From assembly GCA_963693315.1 (NCBI GenBank), contig OY856186.1, positions 91,615,554 to 91,679,553 on the forward strand: a stretch of DNA of 64,000 nucleotides, read 5' to 3'. The notes under the pieces were generated by a model that saw nothing but the letters and a program-made list of their open reading frames with translations, had not been told where the DNA came from and did not search any database. The translations under genes were made by a program, and so were the position numbers. Position 1 is the first letter of the stretch; each line of letters opens with the position of its first letter. This document shows, one piece after another, positions 1 through 10,239 of this stretch. The stretch comes from Diogma glabrata (lineage: Eukaryota; Arthropoda; Insecta; Diptera; Cylindrotomidae).

Positions 1-559
1 AAAAATCTTTCTTTTAAAACAATTGACCACATTTTTTTGACAAACTTTATAATATCATAATTCTCTTTAATAATAATAAAATTTCATGTAATACAAATAA
101 TTAATTTGATTTTTTTCCAAAAAATAAATAAAAATCTTTCTTTTGACACACTTGACAATATTTTTTTGAAAAACTTATAATGCAATAATATAGTTTTTGA
201 TCTCACATTTCAATCCCTACCATCAAGATTTCTCCAAATTCAATGTTCCTTCCTAGTCGAAATCACTTAAAATGAATGTTTTTTAAGCCAAAAATATGAA
301 AATTTGCTATTTTTGACAAAATTAATGATTTTTTTTGACACAGCTTCCTTTCAGCCTGTCCCTTGAGTTTACCTATTTTTGAAATATCTCCAGCGGTTTT
401 CTAGATTTCGTAGGTAATGACGGCTGGCAGACAGACATACATTTTTTTTGCTTTTTTAGAATCAGTAGGTCCTGAAACGTCGAGAAATGCCAAAGAAAGT
501 GGTAGTAAGAATTTCACTTTGGCTTATGAATGCAATACTTAGGTCTTTCAGACCGAAGT
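1..559 (-). repeat. Family A repeat, copy 1 (cut by window edge)
   Basis: Read on the minus strand this begins ACTTCGGTCTGAAAGACC, passes the conserved stretch ending in a CGACGTTT...GGACC block, then a purine/TG-rich block, and runs off the window in the roughly 135-bp 'TTTGTCAAAAAAATGTTGTC' tandem units. It matches the other copies near 20.3, 23.1, 27.7, 37.5, 39.4, 41.3 and 59.8 kb. It is non-coding. The family has an 11-bp subterminal inverted repeat and terminal hairpins, so I read it as a non-autonomous Helentron-like (HINE) element; that class assignment is inference. Confidence 0.85.
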
Positions 560-861
560 TATAGAAAAACAAACAACAAATAAAAATAGAAAATATATTT
601 TAGAATGTGAAGAAAAATAGACTAATAAAACTTCAATCAGTTTTGAAAACAAACAAAATTTTATAAATTTTTCGTTCTATTAAATTATTGTTGCACATGG
701 AAAAATTTTTTTACAATAAGGTTCCGATAAGGTTCTGATAATCAAAATTAAAGTTGATGATAGTTGCTTTAAATGCAAGCAGCACCATAGATATTTATGA
801 TCTAGGCGCATAAAATAACACTTTTTGTTTTTTTGTAAAGTCGCTCAAGTAAATACTAAAT
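560..861. other. No feature recognised
   Basis: AT-rich DNA between family A copy 1 and the CCAAGC-rich element. No convincing coding stretch, inverted repeat or match to the other repeats of the window was seen. Confidence 0.5.
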
Positions 862-1198
862 CCCGGATAAGAAAATGCTAAGGGGCCAAGCTTGTGCTAA
901 GACCACACCATAGCTTGTGGGGGTTGGGCTAGGCTTAAATTTTATAAACGGCCTCTAAGCTTGGGCCTGGGGCTTTTCTAAGCTTGGGCCTGGGGCCAAG
1001 TCTGGCAAACCAGGTTTGGGCAAAGTCTGGCTAATAAGACTTGTACCAGGTTTACCAAACCAATTTTTTTCCAGACCCCCTTTAAATGTGTGGAAAGGGG
1101 TTATGGAAAGAGTAACATGAATTACATCGAAAATTCGACTGAAATTGCAACAAAATGTGTTAAATTTCATAAAATACCGCTATGACATCGACAAGTTA

Positions 1199-2105
1199 CA
1201 CCAAAAGGTAACATTTTTACTAGCTAATATTACATGCTCTTAGTCACAACAAATCGTAATATTTTCTACCATATTTTTACATACTTTGCCATTATCTGTA
1301 ACAACAACACGGAAATATTTTTATTTTAGTTTTAAGCCCATAAATAATTATTTTTAAAATACTCTATTTTAATATAATTAACTCTGTAGTTAATAACTTT
1401 TCCGAAAACACACAGTACCACCTCGCTTAACAAAGAGCTTTCATAACGAGTAATTCGCAAAACAAACAAAACAAATTGTAAAAAAATAACGTTGATCGCA
1501 CAATTGCCTTAGGGAATACAGTTTCAAACGAGAAAAAGAGAGATACATATAACTAATTTACTGGTGAAACAGTATGGTGAGACATGGAGAGATTTTGAAG
1601 ACTTAGAATTCTTTATAACGCTGTTGGATGGAGAGCGACCAACTCCTGGAATTGAACAGTTCCAAACTGATCAGCTTGTGGAAATTTGTGATTGTTGCGA
1701 AGAAGAATGTGCTCTTAGAATTTAAGTTTTTCTTTTAAAATAAATAATATCTCTAAAACCTCTTTTTCTATTCATATCAAAAAGTTACATTTGTCATAAT
1801 TTTTAAGTAACGTTGTTTCTACAATGGTAATAGAAGTAGTAGGTCATTGGCAAAAATTTACATTTCTAAAATGATCTCACCAAAACCCTACATTACCAAT
1901 TGGTTGCACCAAAACGTAACTTTTTTTTAAAATATATATAATTATCTTGTCTTTGGAATCATAATATTCAAATTATGACTGACTTAATTTATTTATGCTT
2001 AAACAAGGATGGTTTTTCCCCTTTGTGGAATAGAGCTTGCTTAATGTAATCACATTTTCTCAAACTGTGTAAAATCATTTATGATGGAAATGTAACGTTT
2101 TGGTG
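1199..2105. mobile_element. Nested element with CACCAAAA..GTAACATTT inverted repeats
   Basis: The left edge CACCAAAAGGTAACATTT is repeated inversely at the right edge (AAATGTAACGTTTTGGTG), an imperfect inverted repeat of about 18 bp. The same word recurs inside near 1905. The short sibling of the host element at 10.2-10.7 kb lacks this DNA, which supports a secondary insertion. It contains a coding-like fragment at 1513-1725. Confidence 0.55.
1513..1725 (+). pseudogene. Coding-like fragment, unrecognised
   Basis: A 70-codon open stretch follows a TAG at 1510 and has no start codon. It ends with the acidic, cysteine-rich tail EICDCCEEECALRI before TAA at 1723. Codon use and an amphipathic composition (YGETWRDFEDLEFF) stand out from the AT-rich surroundings, so it was probably the last exon or 3' end of a protein gene. 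I do not recognise the family. It lies inside an inverted-repeat element, so it may be part of a degraded element gene or a captured exon. Confidence 0.35.
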
Positions 2106-3257
2106 AGGACCTCCTCAACTGGCCCTGACCTGACCCAAAGCAAACAGGGTTTGGCTCGCCAATACTGGCCCGAGATGGGTCCGTTGTTTAGCATTGGCAG
2201 CTTCTACCCGCACTCAAAAAAAAAAATGATGTAGATTTGATAAAATACTACATCAAATGCATAATTTTTTATTAATACACTCAGAGAATTTTGTTAGTAA
2301 ATTTAATAACCGCCCGTTTTAAAAATGTGTAATAAGTTATTTTATCAATCTAATAACGATTTTTATTAAAGTAATTGTCACATTTGTTCGATTAATACTT
2401 TTTGTTATTATTTTAATAAAAATATTTATCAAAATAAAAATACGGTCAATATTATTTAAAAAATCACAACGGTTGATTAAACTAATAACCAATTCTTATT
2501 AAAATGACGAATTCAGACAATCAAATAAAAAATTATGTGATTAACGTAGAGCTATTAAAATAAAAACATAAATTATTATTTTTATAGTTAATTTTAATAA
2601 CCATTTTATTAGATTAATCATCGACGTTTTTACTTTCAAAACGTAGGTTATTAAATTAATAATAGTATACATTAATCTTACTTTAGGTTATTATTTTTAA
2701 TAATGATTAATAAAATATTGGTAAGAATCACAGTTTATATCCAGACGCTGAATAAACAACTTTAAAAAATATTTAAAAGTTTTGTGAAAAGTTATAAGTG
2801 TTAAGAAAATTGGAAAAGTAAGATTATTTTATTAAACGATAACGTTTGGTATGTGAAACTTTGTAAATTTTTGTACTGTCTATGGTGTGGTAAAAATAAT
2901 TGGTTTTTCAGTTCCTGAAGCAGATTCATCAGACAGAATATGTAGAATTTTGTTCGATGAACAGAGTAGTTAGGCAAAAATTGAGTCTGCATGGGACAGG
3001 ACTAAACAACTGAGACTCAGCGACATTTCAAATTTAAAATCAACTTCGGAAATTTAAACCAAATGGAAGTAATTTAAATTACCGTTTGGTTTATAAACTG
3101 GTAATTAATAATTCAATATTAGTATATTTCAATAACATTTTAATTATAATTATAATAATATATATATATAATAATTATAATTAATTATAATAATATTCCT
3201 TTTAAAATTTTCAGATAGACATTTATTTTAAAGCAATGTTTCCGAAAGCCTGCGATT

Positions 3258-4340
3258 TTGGTTGTAAATTACCAACCATTTATTCAGAAAACTCAGCCCA
3301 TTTTTGAAGAACAAATTAAAGATGAAAAGTTAAGAGATGTGGTTGAAGAACTTCGCAATACAGAAAATATGACAAAAGGAAGTTTTTTAAATTTGTTTTT
3401 TGGCTCCAAAAACTTGAAAATCACATACAACAGAAGCAGAATTCCATTCAAATTTTGCAGCAACAGAATTTTTTGCTGTCAAATTTGTATGAAATTCTGT
3501 TTCTGTTTCTGATATATTTGAATACCTGGCTATGAGCTAAAACGATGTTTTTGGACATGTAATTTGTTTGTAATTTTTTTGAGTGAAAACAATTAATCCT
3601 ATTCAATGTTAGATTCTGTAATAATATAATATTTTTCTGTTTTATATTATTTAGATGATATTCTGCTATCAACTTTGTATTTACTGCACAGGATACTCCG
3701 TCAAACCAACAAAACTTTATAGCATAAAATTTATAAGAAATACACTGTTCGATATTCTTAAAATAGTTTTGCCATTATAGGCGAAACTGTTCAAAATGAT
3801 GAAGAGATGTTACAAAAGTATTTCGATAAAAAATTACCAATTCAGCCTCTTTTGTTAATTAGTGGGTCTATAATAAAGCCAACTAGTATGCTTTGATAAT
3901 GTACGGTATGAAGTTTATACAACATGGAATAGTAGATTCTTGTATGAGCTTAGAATGAAGGCAATTCTTCACGAAGATGAAGTTTCGAAAATCCTCCGAG
4001 TGAAGAATTGCCATCATCCCAAGCGAATACAAGATTCTATTTTATCCACAACTGTAAAATATTTCGTTTAATTTCCAGTTTTCATGCAAAAATTTGTATC
4101 GCCATATTGAAATAAAAACATCAAAGATAGCGAAAAACAAAACAAGTTTGTTGTTTAATTTGTCAGGTTAATATTTAATAAACTACAGAGCTGTTAAAGA
4201 ATTTTAATCAAATTCACTAGTTGTGGAATACAATTACAATGGAAGACATACGCATGGAAAGCATATATTCTTTAGTCGTGGATAAAGTAATTGATGTGTG
4301 CTTCAAAATATTTTTTCTATGCAAAAAGTCAATTCACTAG
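3258..4340 (+). pseudogene. Decayed exon fragments of an unrecognised gene inside the TA element
   Basis: Three separated stretches look coding. At about 3258-3395 the frame reads IFEEQIKDEKLRDVVEELRN. At 3781, right after an acceptor-like ATTATAG, it reads GETVQNDEEMLQKYFDKKLP and continues to about 3925 with a frame change near 3890 (CFDNVRYEV). At 4275-4340 it reads VVDKVIDVCFKIFF before a TAG. Order and orientation agree with one ancestral gene whose introns and linking exons have decayed. I do not recognise the product with confidence. Its position inside a transposon-like element suggests a captured host or element gene. Confidence 0.4.
3926..4047. repeat. Long imperfect hairpin
   Basis: GGCAATTCTTCAC pairs with GTGAAGAATTGCC, and further out AGATTCTTGTAT pairs with AATACAAGATTCT. 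The loop holds TTTCGAAAATCCTCCGAG. It is one of at least five GC-looped foldbacks in the window. Confidence 0.65.
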
Positions 4341-4520
4341 TGAAAAAGAATAACAAATTATAGTTGCTATGGTTTTTCATATAATTTTATAAAGTATTTT
4401 AAACAACGTAACCATGAAAAAATAGAATATGAATTTTGAATGTTTTGTTGTCGATTTATAACTTTATAATTTATAGTAAATATCGATTATATATATACTA
4501 TCATAGAAAAATTTGCATTT

Positions 4521-4631
4521 CCTACGCGAGATAAAAACGTTTTTCGTTCGTAAACATGTCTCACTCGACGCTAGCGCGTCTCGTGAACATATGTTTACTC
4601 ACGAAAAAACAATGTTTTCATCTCTTGTAGG
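4521..4631. repeat. Long imperfect hairpin with GC-rich loop
   Basis: CCTACGCGAGAT pairs with ATCTCTTGTAGG, and inside it TTTTTCGTTCGTAAACAT pairs with ATGTTTACTCACGAAAAA. The loop is CTCGACGCTAGCGCGTCTCG, GC-rich in an AT-rich setting and similar to the loop at 5965-5980 and at 63.8 kb. Confidence 0.65.
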
Positions 4632-4965
4632 AAAATATACTATTATTTATTCAACTTAAAATATCCGCAATCAGCAACCAATTTTGGAATTTTATCCAAA
4701 AGTATTTTTGTACATTGAAAGGCGATAAAGAAAAAGCAAATCAATAATATATATTATTAGTTTAGCTGTGTAAATTTATTTTTTAATCAATACAAAATAT
4801 AGTAAAATATAATAAATATTACTATATTTTTTATTTTATATACGCACATAGACTCCTTTTGTTCTTTTAATTTTTGTCACATATAAATTTAAAAATACTT
4901 TAAAGCAAAATTATGAATTATTTTAGAATTAAAACTGTGAAATATAAATACTTTAAGATTAAATG

Positions 4966-5146
4966 AAAATAATTGAAATAAATAAAATCGTTAATAAAAA
5001 ATTTATGCTCTCTTTTATTTAAAAAGTGTAAAATATAAGTTCCATTATTAATTTAATAAGTTTCATTATTAATTTAATAACATCTTATTATTGATTTAAT
5101 AAGAACCTATTATTAATCTAATTAGATTGTATTATTAATCTGATAA
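4966..5146 (+). repeat. Duplicated block 'a', first copy (181 bp)
   Basis: Identical by eye, without indels, to 6871-7051. Here it is followed by block b; there it is followed by the rest of the TA element. It therefore behaves as a 181-bp direct repeat bounding the 5147-6870 insertion. Confidence 0.85.
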
Positions 5147-5536
5147 TTTCACATATTTCTAGTTTTATATTTTTATTCTCCATAGATGAATACAAAATCC
5201 AATAAAACAGATTGCGCATGTAGTTTTATAGTTATTCAAGTATTAAGGGCAGTAATAGTGTTTACCAATTGAGTTTATATGTTTAGAGAGCGAGATCTCT
5301 AATATATCCCAAATCGGTAATACTCTTAATACCCAGAATTATTATTATTTTTTGTGCAAGTTCGATTAAAATTCAATTAAAATCATTTACATAATGCATA
5401 ATTCTACTAATTTTTTCAAATGTGTTGTGTAGTAGGCATTACAATATGTGTCACATAAAGACATAGAAACCTTTTAAGACCAAGGTCTCACAACGACATG
5501 CGTTCTGAGGTGTTGAAGGACGTAAATATTTTTTTT
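5143..5536 (+). repeat. Duplicated block 'b', first copy (394 bp)
   Basis: Identical by eye to 8887-9280 with a constant offset. Its end (from about 5413) is the left part of dispersed repeat X, GTGTTGTGTAGTAGGCATTA through GTGTTGAAGGACGTAAA, also present at 22532-22641. Confidence 0.85.
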
Positions 5537-5902
5537 ATTCGCCTACATATTAAAGTGTTACTTTATTACTTTGATTTGCGGCTTTAAAGTATTACTTTTC
5601 AACTATTTATTTTGTTGTCATAGCTACGTCCAAAAAAGTAAAAAGCATTTGTATTTGTTTAAATTCTATGAAAAATAAAATTTTTTATCAAAGCAACCCT
5701 CAAATTCAAAATTTTATTATCCAATTAAAATAGTTGTTATCATTTGTTGTCATAGCTACACAAGAATATGGAAAAAATAATAAATATTTTGTCAAAGGTT
5801 ACTTGTTCCACATATTTTTATTTTAAAATTTATGAAAATTTATAATTTTAATTTAGAATAAACAACTTTTCTTAAAATATTTTGCTTGCGGCGAATAAAA
5901 AA
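5531..5902. mobile_element. Small TTTTTATTCGCC-ended element, copy 1
   Basis: TTTTTTATTCGCC at the left is matched inversely by GGCGAATAAAAAA at the right. The flanks are TA-containing (AAATA left, TAGTA right), consistent with a TA target. The interior carries ATTTTGTTGTCATAGCTAC and is non-coding. It is a 372-bp MITE-like element inserted in repeat X. A second copy starts at 10201. Confidence 0.7.
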
Positions 5903-6034
5903 TAGTATATGATGCACGGACGTAAGCTATTTTGGACTTAATGTGGGTGCAAATCTCGGCTAGCGCCTCGATTTGCAAACTCCACATCCGTCCAAAATCT
6001 TTAGCTTTACGTCCTAGCATCATAATGTACTATT
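5902..6034. repeat. Long hairpin ending repeat X
   Basis: TAGTATATGATGC pairs with GCATCATAATGTACTA, GGACGTAAGCT with AGCTTTACGTCC, TTTTGGAC with GTCCAAAA, and GTGGGTGCAAATC with GATTTGCAAACTCCAC. The loop is TCGGCTAGCGCCTC. The right half recurs alone at 24789-24835, so the hairpin is part of a dispersed family. Confidence 0.75.
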
Positions 6035-6870
6035 TTGTGTGTTTTTTTTTTATACCATATTGGCATGTTAAGTGTTAATTATAATAAATTATAAATTAAC
6101 GTCTCTAAATATCCTAAGATACCATGCCAACTAAGGATTAAGATTAAGTTTGAATAAGTTAACTTTTTTTAAAAAATTCATGAACGCTAACTTTAAAATA
6201 TTAAGGATTAAATCGTGGATTAAATCGATCGTAGAAAACACATGAAGGTAAGGCATTTCAGAGATTAGAGAATCTGTTGAAGACATCACGTTGAAAGCCA
6301 ACAGTTTAGCATCTTTTTATTGAAACCCTTTTTTCTGATCTTCAATACGGTTTTCAAACAAAAGATCAGCACCGATCTATTGAACTATGTAGCCCATTGT
6401 TGGAAAAGGCATATATGTATTTGAAAAAAGTGGTATATTGCAAAACATTTGGTTAAATCTGGCATACCAACTTGAACAAAAGGTCGTTGGGTTTCTAGGA
6501 TTCTGTAATGAAGCAGATTTAAAACATTTTTGGCCGAAACATTTCGGTATCTAAAGATTTCCTTTCTTCTGAGTTTAATTAATTAACGCTTGAGTACGCA
6601 AAAGAACAACACAAAAATTTTCTACTCAATATAAATTGAAAATATTTAAATTTGTAGGTCATCATTTCTGCCTTAGAATTCTGAAAAAAATTGTTATTGA
6701 CTGAATTCCAAGTAAAATAAAACTTTTAATAATAACAATTTTCAAGAATTTTGTGGCGATGCAATTATAAAATTCTTAAGGAAGAAAAATTTGAATAGAA
6801 GGAAATTTAAAATCATAAATAAAATAAATTTGATGCTTTAAGACAAATGAAATTCTTCTCCGTTAGTTTT
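6033..6870 (+). repeat. Duplicated block 'd', first copy (838 bp)
   Basis: Identical by eye to 9277-10114 with a constant offset. It contains a LINE 3' end on the minus strand and a short reverse-transcriptase-like scrap on the plus strand (about 6332-6454, reading SDLQYGFQTKDQ). The second copy joins directly to block b, lacking 5537-6032; the junction has a TTTT microhomology. Confidence 0.85.
6042..6326 (-). pseudogene. Jockey/CR1-like LINE 3' end (truncated)
   Basis: From 6042 a poly(T) start is followed by GGCATGTTAAGTGTTAATTA and ACGTCTCTAAATATCC, the same 3' tail as the LINE copies at 11.4-11.8 kb and 46.9-47.4 kb. The upstream part corresponds to the conserved C-terminal region (RCRTVAFQRDFFNRV in better copies) but has lost its reading frame. 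The poly(A) lies at the low-coordinate end, as expected for minus-strand insertion. Confidence 0.7.
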
Positions 6871-7051
6871 AAAATAATTGAAATAAATAAAATCGTTAAT
6901 AAAAAATTTATGCTCTCTTTTATTTAAAAAGTGTAAAATATAAGTTCCATTATTAATTTAATAAGTTTCATTATTAATTTAATAACATCTTATTATTGAT
7001 TTAATAAGAACCTATTATTAATCTAATTAGATTGTATTATTAATCTGATAA
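6871..7051 (+). repeat. Duplicated block 'a', second copy
   Basis: Second copy of the 181-bp block at 4966-5146. It is followed by what looks like the native continuation of the TA element to its right end at 7369. Confidence 0.85.
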
Positions 7052-7371
7052 CCTAATATTATTTTAAAAACAACTTTATTATTATAATAATATATGTCAT
7101 TTATCCAAGGGATACCAAATATAAATGTAATCCATTATGTTATTATTTCAATAAGAATTTTTATAAATATAAAAGCTATCGTTTTTAGATTTAAAATTTA
7201 ATTTTTTTTTTGTTAGTAAATATTACGAACAAATAATATTAGTTTAATAATGCCTGTTATTACGAAATTAGTGAAAATAATCACAAGTTGTGATTAGCTG
7301 TATAATAATCACCAAATTATTAATCTAATGGCTATTTTGATAGTTTTTAATAACAGAATTCTCTGAGTGTA

Positions 7372-7757
7372 TACGGTCAACAACGTACGTATATAATTAT
7401 GATAAAATATTATCAAAACATAAAAAAAAATTAAAACTTTTTTTGGTCAACAAATAGTTATGTATATCATAACAAATTATCATATTAATAACTTAACTAA
7501 CATCATTTCTTAATTTTTTTAAAAATTTAAGAACAATTATAAATATGATAAACTATTTGCAAATCAACAATCATTGTCACGATTGTTGATTTGAAAACAG
7601 TTTATCATATTTATAATTGTTTTTAATTTTTTAAAAAATTGAAATAAAAAATGTTAAGTTATCAATATGATAATTTGTTATGATATACATAATTATTTGT
7701 TGATTTGTTGAATAATATTTTATCATAATTGTAAACGTAGGCTGTTGGCCGTATATT
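7372..7757. repeat. Near-perfect foldback centre
   Basis: The left arm carries TATGATAAACTATTTGCAAATCAACAATC and further outward ATGTATATCATAACAAATTA. The right arm carries the inverse words around GATTGTTGATTTGAAAACAG, with the centre near 7570-7580. This is the core of the outer foldback element. Confidence 0.75.
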
Positions 7758-7805
7758 AATAAAAAAATATAAGTTTGATGTAGTATTTTATCAAATCTAC
7801 ATCAT

Positions 7806-8886
7806 TTCTTTAATGGAGACCGTAATTGCACTTGCACATACCGGCGAAATATAATTTTGAATTATAGAAACTATTATCATATTTATAATATTTATAGATA
7901 TGATAATAATTTCTATAAGTTTTAGATTTTTAAAAATACTTTTTATAAATAAATTTTCTTTCATTTATAAAAGGTATTTTTGAAAACTCATAGAAAAAAA
8001 GATCTTAAAAGAACTATGTTGTAATACAAGATATTACAATGATGGCAATGTTATTACCATATAGACCTTTTTCCCGAAAAAAACTTGACATTTGTGATCA
8101 GCTGATTTGGATTTCGAAAACTTTAAAAAATTGTTATTTCTTGCAAATCAAGATTGTTTTGCGTTGTCTTTAAGTTGTTTCTTACTATATTTGCATTATT
8201 ATTATTTTTGCAGTAAAATTTAATACATAATTACTCATTTCTAACTATCATTTGACAGATTCCATGCAGCAATCCATGCAGCAATACAACGATTTGAAGT
8301 TTAAAGAAAAAACTCTATAGATAAATTTTGTCGATTTGTATTGCATATACATACATCACATTAGGTCAATACTTTAGTGAATTATAAAAAATCAATTTAG
8401 CTGTGAGAAATCAAAAGACAAAAACCAAATAAATATTTTAAAATGATTTCTTAAAACCATAAACTTTTATCAATATTATAATTTATTTTTATCAATATTA
8501 TAACATAAATATCATTGGATTTATAAATCGTTATGATGTTTTTAAACGATAATTTCATCTCTATAAATCGTTTTCAGATTGATAATTCATTATGAATTAC
8601 TTTGAATTATAATTTAACTTACCAAAATAAACGTTTTGTAACAACACTATAATAATTAAATATCAATATGATAAATTATTATCAGAATGACAAATACGAA
8701 ATATTTTTTTTGAATTTTTGAAGAAATGATGTTTGCTTTGATAATATTTTTTCACAATGATAATTTACTAGTTATTAAAATAGCATAATCAATTTTTATC
8801 AATATTACCTACGACTTTTTTTTGGGTGCGGGATGCAATTGAATTAAAATATAAATATGATTTGACAGCTACCTAATAATTCTGAA
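7806..8886. other. AT-rich DNA with small palindromes, no gene seen
   Basis: Non-coding. It includes a palindrome at about 7863-7915 (TATTATCATATTTATAA mirrored by ATATGATAATA) and several TTTATCAATATTATAA words. The right end TTTTTTTTGGGTGCGGG mirrors the left boundary near 2208. Confidence 0.45.
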
Positions 8887-9280
8887 ATAATTTCACATAT
8901 TTCTAGTTTTATATTTTTATTCTCCATAGATGAATACAAAATCCAATAAAACAGATTGCGCATGTAGTTTTATAGTTATTCAAGTATTAAGGGCAGTAAT
9001 AGTGTTTACCAATTGAGTTTATATGTTTAGAGAGCGAGATCTCTAATATATCCCAAATCGGTAATACTCTTAATACCCAGAATTATTATTATTTTTTGTG
9101 CAAGTTCGATTAAAATTCAATTAAAATCATTTACATAATGCATAATTCTACTAATTTTTTCAAATGTGTTGTGTAGTAGGCATTACAATATGTGTCACAT
9201 AAAGACATAGAAACCTTTTAAGACCAAGGTCTCACAACGACATGCGTTCTGAGGTGTTGAAGGACGTAAATATTTTTTTT
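8887..9280 (+). repeat. Duplicated block 'b', second copy
   Basis: Same as 5143-5536 without visible change. Here it joins block d directly at a run of eight T, without the small element and hairpin present in the first copy. Confidence 0.85.
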
Positions 9281-10114
9281 GTGTGTTTTTTTTTTATACC
9301 ATATTGGCATGTTAAGTGTTAATTATAATAAATTATAAATTAACGTCTCTAAATATCCTAAGATACCATGCCAACTAAGGATTAAGATTAAGTTTGAATA
9401 AGTTAACTTTTTTTAAAAAATTCATGAACGCTAACTTTAAAATATTAAGGATTAAATCGTGGATTAAATCGATCGTAGAAAACACATGAAGGTAAGGCAT
9501 TTCAGAGATTAGAGAATCTGTTGAAGACATCACGTTGAAAGCCAACAGTTTAGCATCTTTTTATTGAAACCCTTTTTTCTGATCTTCAATACGGTTTTCA
9601 AACAAAAGATCAGCACCGATCTATTGAACTATGTAGCCCATTGTTGGAAAAGGCATATATGTATTTGAAAAAAGTGGTATATTGCAAAACATTTGGTTAA
9701 ATCTGGCATACCAACTTGAACAAAAGGTCGTTGGGTTTCTAGGATTCTGTAATGAAGCAGATTTAAAACATTTTTGGCCGAAACATTTCGGTATCTAAAG
9801 ATTTCCTTTCTTCTGAGTTTAATTAATTAACGCTTGAGTACGCAAAAGAACAACACAAAAATTTTCTACTCAATATAAATTGAAAATATTTAAATTTGTA
9901 GGTCATCATTTCTGCCTTAGAATTCTGAAAAAAATTGTTATTGACTGAATTCCAAGTAAAATAAAACTTTTAATAATAACAATTTTCAAGAATTTTGTGG
10001 CGATGCAATTATAAAATTCTTAAGGAAGAAAAATTTGAATAGAAGGAAATTTAAAATCATAAATAAAATAAATTTGATGCTTTAAGACAAATGAAATTCT
10101 TCTCCGTTAGTTTT
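9277..10114 (+). repeat. Duplicated block 'd', second copy
   Basis: Same as 6033-6870 without visible change. It contains the second copy of the LINE 3' end (9286-9570, minus). Confidence 0.85.
9286..9570 (-). pseudogene. Jockey/CR1-like LINE 3' end, duplicate
   Basis: Identical to 6042-6326 because it lies in the duplicated block. It is the truncated 3' end of a LINE on the minus strand with no open frame. Confidence 0.7.
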
Positions 10115-10239
10115 TTCTCATAAATCCTTTAAGTCCAGAGATAGAAGATTATCATTTTTTTAAAAATTTAAATTTATCATGAATAAGCAAAATCAAATAG
10201 TTTTTATTCGCCTCACTATGTTAGTGTTACTTTATTACT

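Larger units (their letters stand above)
862..2210 (-). mobile_element. CCAAGC-rich inverted-repeat element, long copy
   Basis: The left end CCCGGATAAG and the right end, read inversely as CGGGTAGAAG, form short imperfect inverted repeats. The interior near the left end is a GC-richer zone of repeated CTTGGCCC / GGGCCAAG words. A shorter copy in the opposite orientation lies at 10240-10680; both share the block around TTTAAATGTGTGGAAAG and the GCCAATG..AAACAACG block near the other end. The long copy differs by about 900 bp of extra sequence in the middle, which is itself an inverted-repeat insert. No transposase is visible, so it is non-autonomous. Confidence 0.6.
2278..7369. mobile_element. 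TA-target inverted-repeat element (inner), Tc1/mariner-like ends
   Basis: Ends are CACTCAGAGAATTTTGTTA and, inversely, CACTCAGAGAATTCTGTTA. Both are flanked by TA (2276-2277 and 7370-7371). The empty site can be read inside the window: the opposite arm of the outer foldback (7735-7760, inverse) runs TTATTAATATACGGCC, exactly what removing this element and one TA would give. The interior is mostly TTAATAA-rich DNA with fragments of a spliced gene (3258-4340) and a secondary 1.7-kb insertion (5147-6870) bounded by an identical 181-bp direct repeat. No transposase was recognised. Confidence 0.7.
2208..8832. mobile_element. Long AT-rich foldback element (outer)
   Basis: The left end CCCGCACTCAAAAAAAA is mirrored at 8816-8832 by TTTTTTTTGGGTGCGGG. 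Just inside, the left word ATGATGTAGATTTGATAAAA (2226) returns inversely at 7774-7805. The left arm resumes at 7372 after the inner element and pairs with 7580-7805, giving a nearly continuous foldback centred near 7575. The interior is non-coding and full of TTATCAATATT-type words. The 7805-8832 segment holds further small palindromes (for example 7863-7915). The outermost pairing is less certain than the 2226/7805 pairing. Confidence 0.5.
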
